A stretch of DNA of 64,000 nucleotides from Noviherbaspirillum cavernae (GTDB taxonomy: Bacteria; Pseudomonadota; Gammaproteobacteria; Burkholderiales; Burkholderiaceae_D), in assembly GCF_003590875.1 (NCBI RefSeq), contig NZ_QYUN01000003.1, forward strand, positions 124,001-188,000, given 5' to 3'. The position numbers and the translations under genes were made by a program. Positions 61,412-64,000 of the stretch are shown here, piece after piece; the first letter of the stretch is position 1, and each line of letters begins with the position of its first letter. Below the pieces are notes generated by a model. The model did not search any database, was not told the DNA's origin, and was given only the letters and a program-made list of their open reading frames with translations.

Positions 61412-64000
61412 ATGGCTATGGCTACGAGTTATCTGGCGAACATTCGTGAAAGGCTGGCCTTCCTGTCCGGAAATTACCGCTTGGCAGCTGTGTGGCCGAT
61501 CGTCGCACTGATTTCAGGCATCGTCGGATGGAACTTCCTGCTTTCGGGGTTGAACGCAGACCGGGAATCGCTTGAAACACACGCTCTGCGAGAAGCGGAA
61601 GCCATGGCCAGACGCTATGCCGACCAGGTTACCCGAACCGTGGAGGCAATTGACCAGATCACGCTTCACGTTCGATATGACTGGAAGCTTTCGAACGGCA
61701 AGCTCCAATTGGACGACGCCAAGGCAGAAGGATTATTCCCTCCCACCTCCATCTTTTTCGTCGCTGTCATTGATCGCAATGACATGCTCATCACGGGTAC
61801 GCTACCACCACCGAAGAATAGATTCCTGGGAAATACAGAAGACTTTCTGGCGCAAAAAGCGGCGACCGAAGATTTCCTGTATGTCGGTGCGTCCTTTGTC
61901 GGCCCCGTTTCCGGAAGAAACACCATTCCGTTCACGCGGAGACTATTGGATCAGGATGGAAGCTTTGACGGCATCGTGGTGGTTTCCGTTTCTCCTGATT
62001 ACTTTACGTCGAGCTATAACGAAGCAATTCTTGGAAAGAATGGTCTTTTGGGGATCGTCGGTGATGACCATAAAATGCGCGTCACGCGCATAGGTCACAC
62101 CGTTCACTCCGCAAACGTGCACGCCTTTGTTTCGGTGCCGCGTTTTGCTCCACAAAAAAGCGGAAGCGCCGTCCTGAACGGCAATGAATGGTTCGCTGAC
62201 AAACGCAGCCGGTACGTCGGGTGGCACGCCGTTGAGCGATATCCCCTTATTGCAATGGCCGGGCTGGACGCGCAGGACATGCTGACGCCTTACCGGGAAA
62301 ATCGGGCCGCTGCAATCCGCACCGCGTTGGGAGCCACGCTGGCATTGGCAGTATTCACACTGATCGCGATGATACTTTCGCTACGCCTGGCCTGGAGGAA
62401 GCATCAGCTGGAGATGACCCGCACTACCTATCGCATGGCCACGGAAGGAGGGAACGAGGGATTTTACATATCTCGTCCCATTCGGGATGTGCATGGGGCA
62501 ATTGTGGACTTCATGACAATTGACTGCAACCAGCGAGGTGCAGAGCTTTTCCTTCATCGACGTGAAGAGCTGATCGGCAAGACGATTTCGACCCTCTATG
62601 ACCGGACCCCATCTGACCGAATAATCAAATTGCTTTGCCTGGCCATGGAGGCCGGCTCGCATGAAACCGAGTTGGAAGTGCCTGGCGAAAGCCCGTTTAC
62701 GGGCCGATGGGCACACCTGAAAGCCATCCGCTCCGACGGCGACCTTGCGGTAACACTACGCGACATCAGTGACACAAAAGCGCATGTCGCGGAACTTGAA
62801 CGGCGCAGCAATGAAGATGCATTGACCGGCCTGCCGAATCGACATTGGGTCCAGACCTCGCTCCCGACGGCAATCGAACATGCGGCGGCAAACAATGACA
62901 TGCTGGCGGCGCTGTTCATCGACCTGGACGGATTCAAGGCGGTCAACGACACGCTGGGCCATGAGGCGGGAGATGAGGTCTTGCGCAATGCAGCCCGGCG
63001 TTTGAAAGTTGCTGTTCGCCCTCATGACTGCGTGGCCCGTCTGGGCGGCGACGAGTTCGTGGTTATCCTCGAACGCATTGCGCAGAAGGCGGACGCCGCG
63101 CATGTCGCGGAACGCATACTGCATGCCTTCCAGGATGGTTTCCATCTTTTGCAGGGCGTGCACGCGATTGGAACATCGATCGGAATCAGCATTTTCCCGA
63201 CTGACGGAACAGACTCCGAAACATTGTTACGCAATGCCGACATTGCCATGTATTCGGTAAAAACCAGCGGAAAAAGGAACTACCGCTTTTATGATGAGAA
63301 GTTCCATGACGCCTTGCGTGCGCGTCTGGAGAGAGAAGCAGAGCTTCGGCATGCCATAGGGCATGACCAGTTGGTGATGCACTACCAGCCGCGTGTCGAT
63401 ATCTCGACTGGCACGACATCCAGCATGGAAGCACTGGTACGCTGGGCGCATCCATCAAGAGGGGTGCTAGAACCGCTCGAATTCATTCCGCTGGCAGAAG
63501 AGACCGGCCTTATCCTGGACCTGGGCGCGCTGGTGATCGACAAGGTGTGCGCCCAGCTGGCATGCTGGGCGCAACGGGGTCAGCAACTGGTACCTGTGTC
63601 CATCAATGTCTCTCCCCGTCAATTCAATGAGACGGACGTCGCCAAAATCCTTTCAACGTCTCTGGCACGCCACAACGTCGATCCGAGACTGATTGAAATC
63701 GAACTCACCGAATCGTCGATGATGGGAGACAGTCACGATGTTGCCAATGCGCTCACGGCAATCCAGAAAATGGGCATCAAACTGCTGGTCGATGACTTCG
63801 GAACTGGCTATTCATCGCTGTCACAGCTGCAACGGCTGGATTTTGATGTACTGAAAGTCGACCGCGCGTTTACATCCGGGCTGGAGAGAACCGGGGAAGG
63901 CAACGTGTTTTTCAAGGCCATCATCACCATGGCGCATGCACTCGGGATGCGGGTAGTGGCCGAGGGCGTTGAAACCCTCGAACAGATAAGAATACTCAAG
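61412..64000 (+). CDS. Membrane-bound GGDEF-EAL cyclic-di-GMP protein (3' truncated by window)
   Basis: 863 codons are visible and the frame is still open at the edge. TM1 is at about 27-48, a periplasmic Cache-type sensor at about 50-300, TM2 at about 303-326, and a PAS-like domain at about 330-460. A GGDEF domain with intact GGDEF at 545-549 and DLDGFKAVNDTLGH follows. An EAL domain with EAL at 673-675, ELTES and DDFGTGYSS comes next. Both enzymatic halves look intact, so it could make or degrade c-di-GMP in response to an outside signal. The end of the EAL domain lies beyond the window. Confidence 0.92.
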   Translation, partial: MAMATSYLANIRERLAFLSGNYRLAAVWPIVALISGIVGWNFLLSGLNADRESLETHALREAEAMARRYADQVTRTVEAIDQITLHVRYDWKLSNGKLQLDDAKAEGLFPPTSIFFVAVIDRNDMLITGTLPPPKNRFLGNTEDFLAQKAATEDFLYVGASFVGPVSGRNTIPFTRRLLDQDGSFDGIVVVSVSPDYFTSSYNEAILGKNGLLGIVGDDHKMRVTRIGHTVHSANVHAFVSVPRFAPQKSGSAVLNGNEWFADKRSRYVGWHAVERYPLIAMAGLDAQDMLTPYRENRAAAIRTALGATLALAVFTLIAMILSLRLAWRKHQLEMTRTTYRMATEGGNEGFYISRPIRDVHGAIVDFMTIDCNQRGAELFLHRREELIGKTISTLYDRTPSDRIIKLLCLAMEAGSHETELEVPGESPFTGRWAHLKAIRSDGDLAVTLRDISDTKAHVAELERRSNEDALTGLPNRHWVQTSLPTAIEHAAANNDMLAALFIDLDGFKAVNDTLGHEAGDEVLRNAARRLKVAVRPHDCVARLGGDEFVVILERIAQKADAAHVAERILHAFQDGFHLLQGVHAIGTSIGISIFPTDGTDSETLLRNADIAMYSVKTSGKRNYRFYDEKFHDALRARLEREAELRHAIGHDQLVMHYQPRVDISTGTTSSMEALVRWAHPSRGVLEPLEFIPLAEETGLILDLGALVIDKVCAQLACWAQRGQQLVPVSINVSPRQFNETDVAKILSTSLARHNVDPRLIEIELTESSMMGDSHDVANALTAIQKMGIKLLVDDFGTGYSSLSQLQRLDFDVLKVDRAFTSGLERTGEGNVFFKAIITMAHALGMRVVAEGVETLEQIRILK

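Overview
The window looks like a high-GC betaproteobacterial chromosome. The best fit is Burkholderiales, probably Oxalobacteraceae-like (Herbaspirillum/Noviherbaspirillum/Herminiimonas type). This is inferred from gene content (phosphonate cluster with the Burkholderia-type GntR regulator, homoprotocatechuate cluster with HpaR, cbb3 oxidase with a linked Fnr) and codon usage, not from an rRNA gene. No rRNA, tRNA or CRISPR array was seen.

Layout. 1-5.6 kb: the 3' part of a molybdopterin dehydrogenase fused to a tri-haem cytochrome c, then glutaryl-CoA dehydrogenase and a class III CoA-transferase. 6-18.6 kb: a 2-aminoethylphosphonate (AEP) island. PhnW, a permease, an ATPase and a binding protein lie on the minus strand. 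GntR regulator, phosphonoacetate hydrolase, phosphonoacetaldehyde dehydrogenase, a PhnZ-like HD oxygenase, a chemoreceptor and an FAD amine oxidase lie on the plus strand. AEP would be imported, transaminated to phosphonoacetaldehyde, oxidised to phosphonoacetate and hydrolysed to acetate plus phosphate. 19-22 kb: acyltransferase and a catalytically degenerate tyrosine recombinase. 22-27.5 kb: a vanillate-demethylase-like Rieske system, an enol-lactonase-like hydrolase, an orphan binding protein and a LysR regulator. 27.9-39.4 kb: HpaR, a TRAP transporter and the meta-cleavage route of homoprotocatechuate (HpaG1, G2, E, D, F, H, I) plus succinate-semialdehyde dehydrogenase. The hydroxylase that would make homoprotocatechuate is not in the window. 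39.5-42.3 kb: a chemoreceptor with a C-terminal Cache-like domain and another orphan binding protein. 42.3-43.9 kb: an insertion-sequence graveyard in which a higBA toxin-antitoxin pair was broken twice. 44-57.4 kb: Fnr, the ccoNOQP-ccoG-fixH operon, the hemN-TauE-ccoI-ccoS operon and a nitronate monooxygenase, with FNR-type boxes in front of three of these units. 57.6-64 kb: CheW, a chemoreceptor, two small genes (the first behind a fourth FNR box) and a GGDEF-EAL protein that runs off the end.

The most unusual signal is non-coding. Two families of palindromic MITE-like repeats (A: three copies; B: two copies) lie at 3' ends of genes, and four of the five begin exactly on the TA of the upstream stop codon. 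A separate two-hairpin module of about 61 nt is nested inside one A copy, one B copy and a third, unrelated inverted-repeat element. Its stems differ between copies by paired, compensating substitutions while a 5-nt bulge and the linker layout are kept. Other oddities are two genes whose N-termini carry in-frame tandem repeats (7 x VAHEP in a TRAP small permease, 7 x QDT[TI] in CcoI) and a ccoI reading frame that runs without a stop into ccoS.
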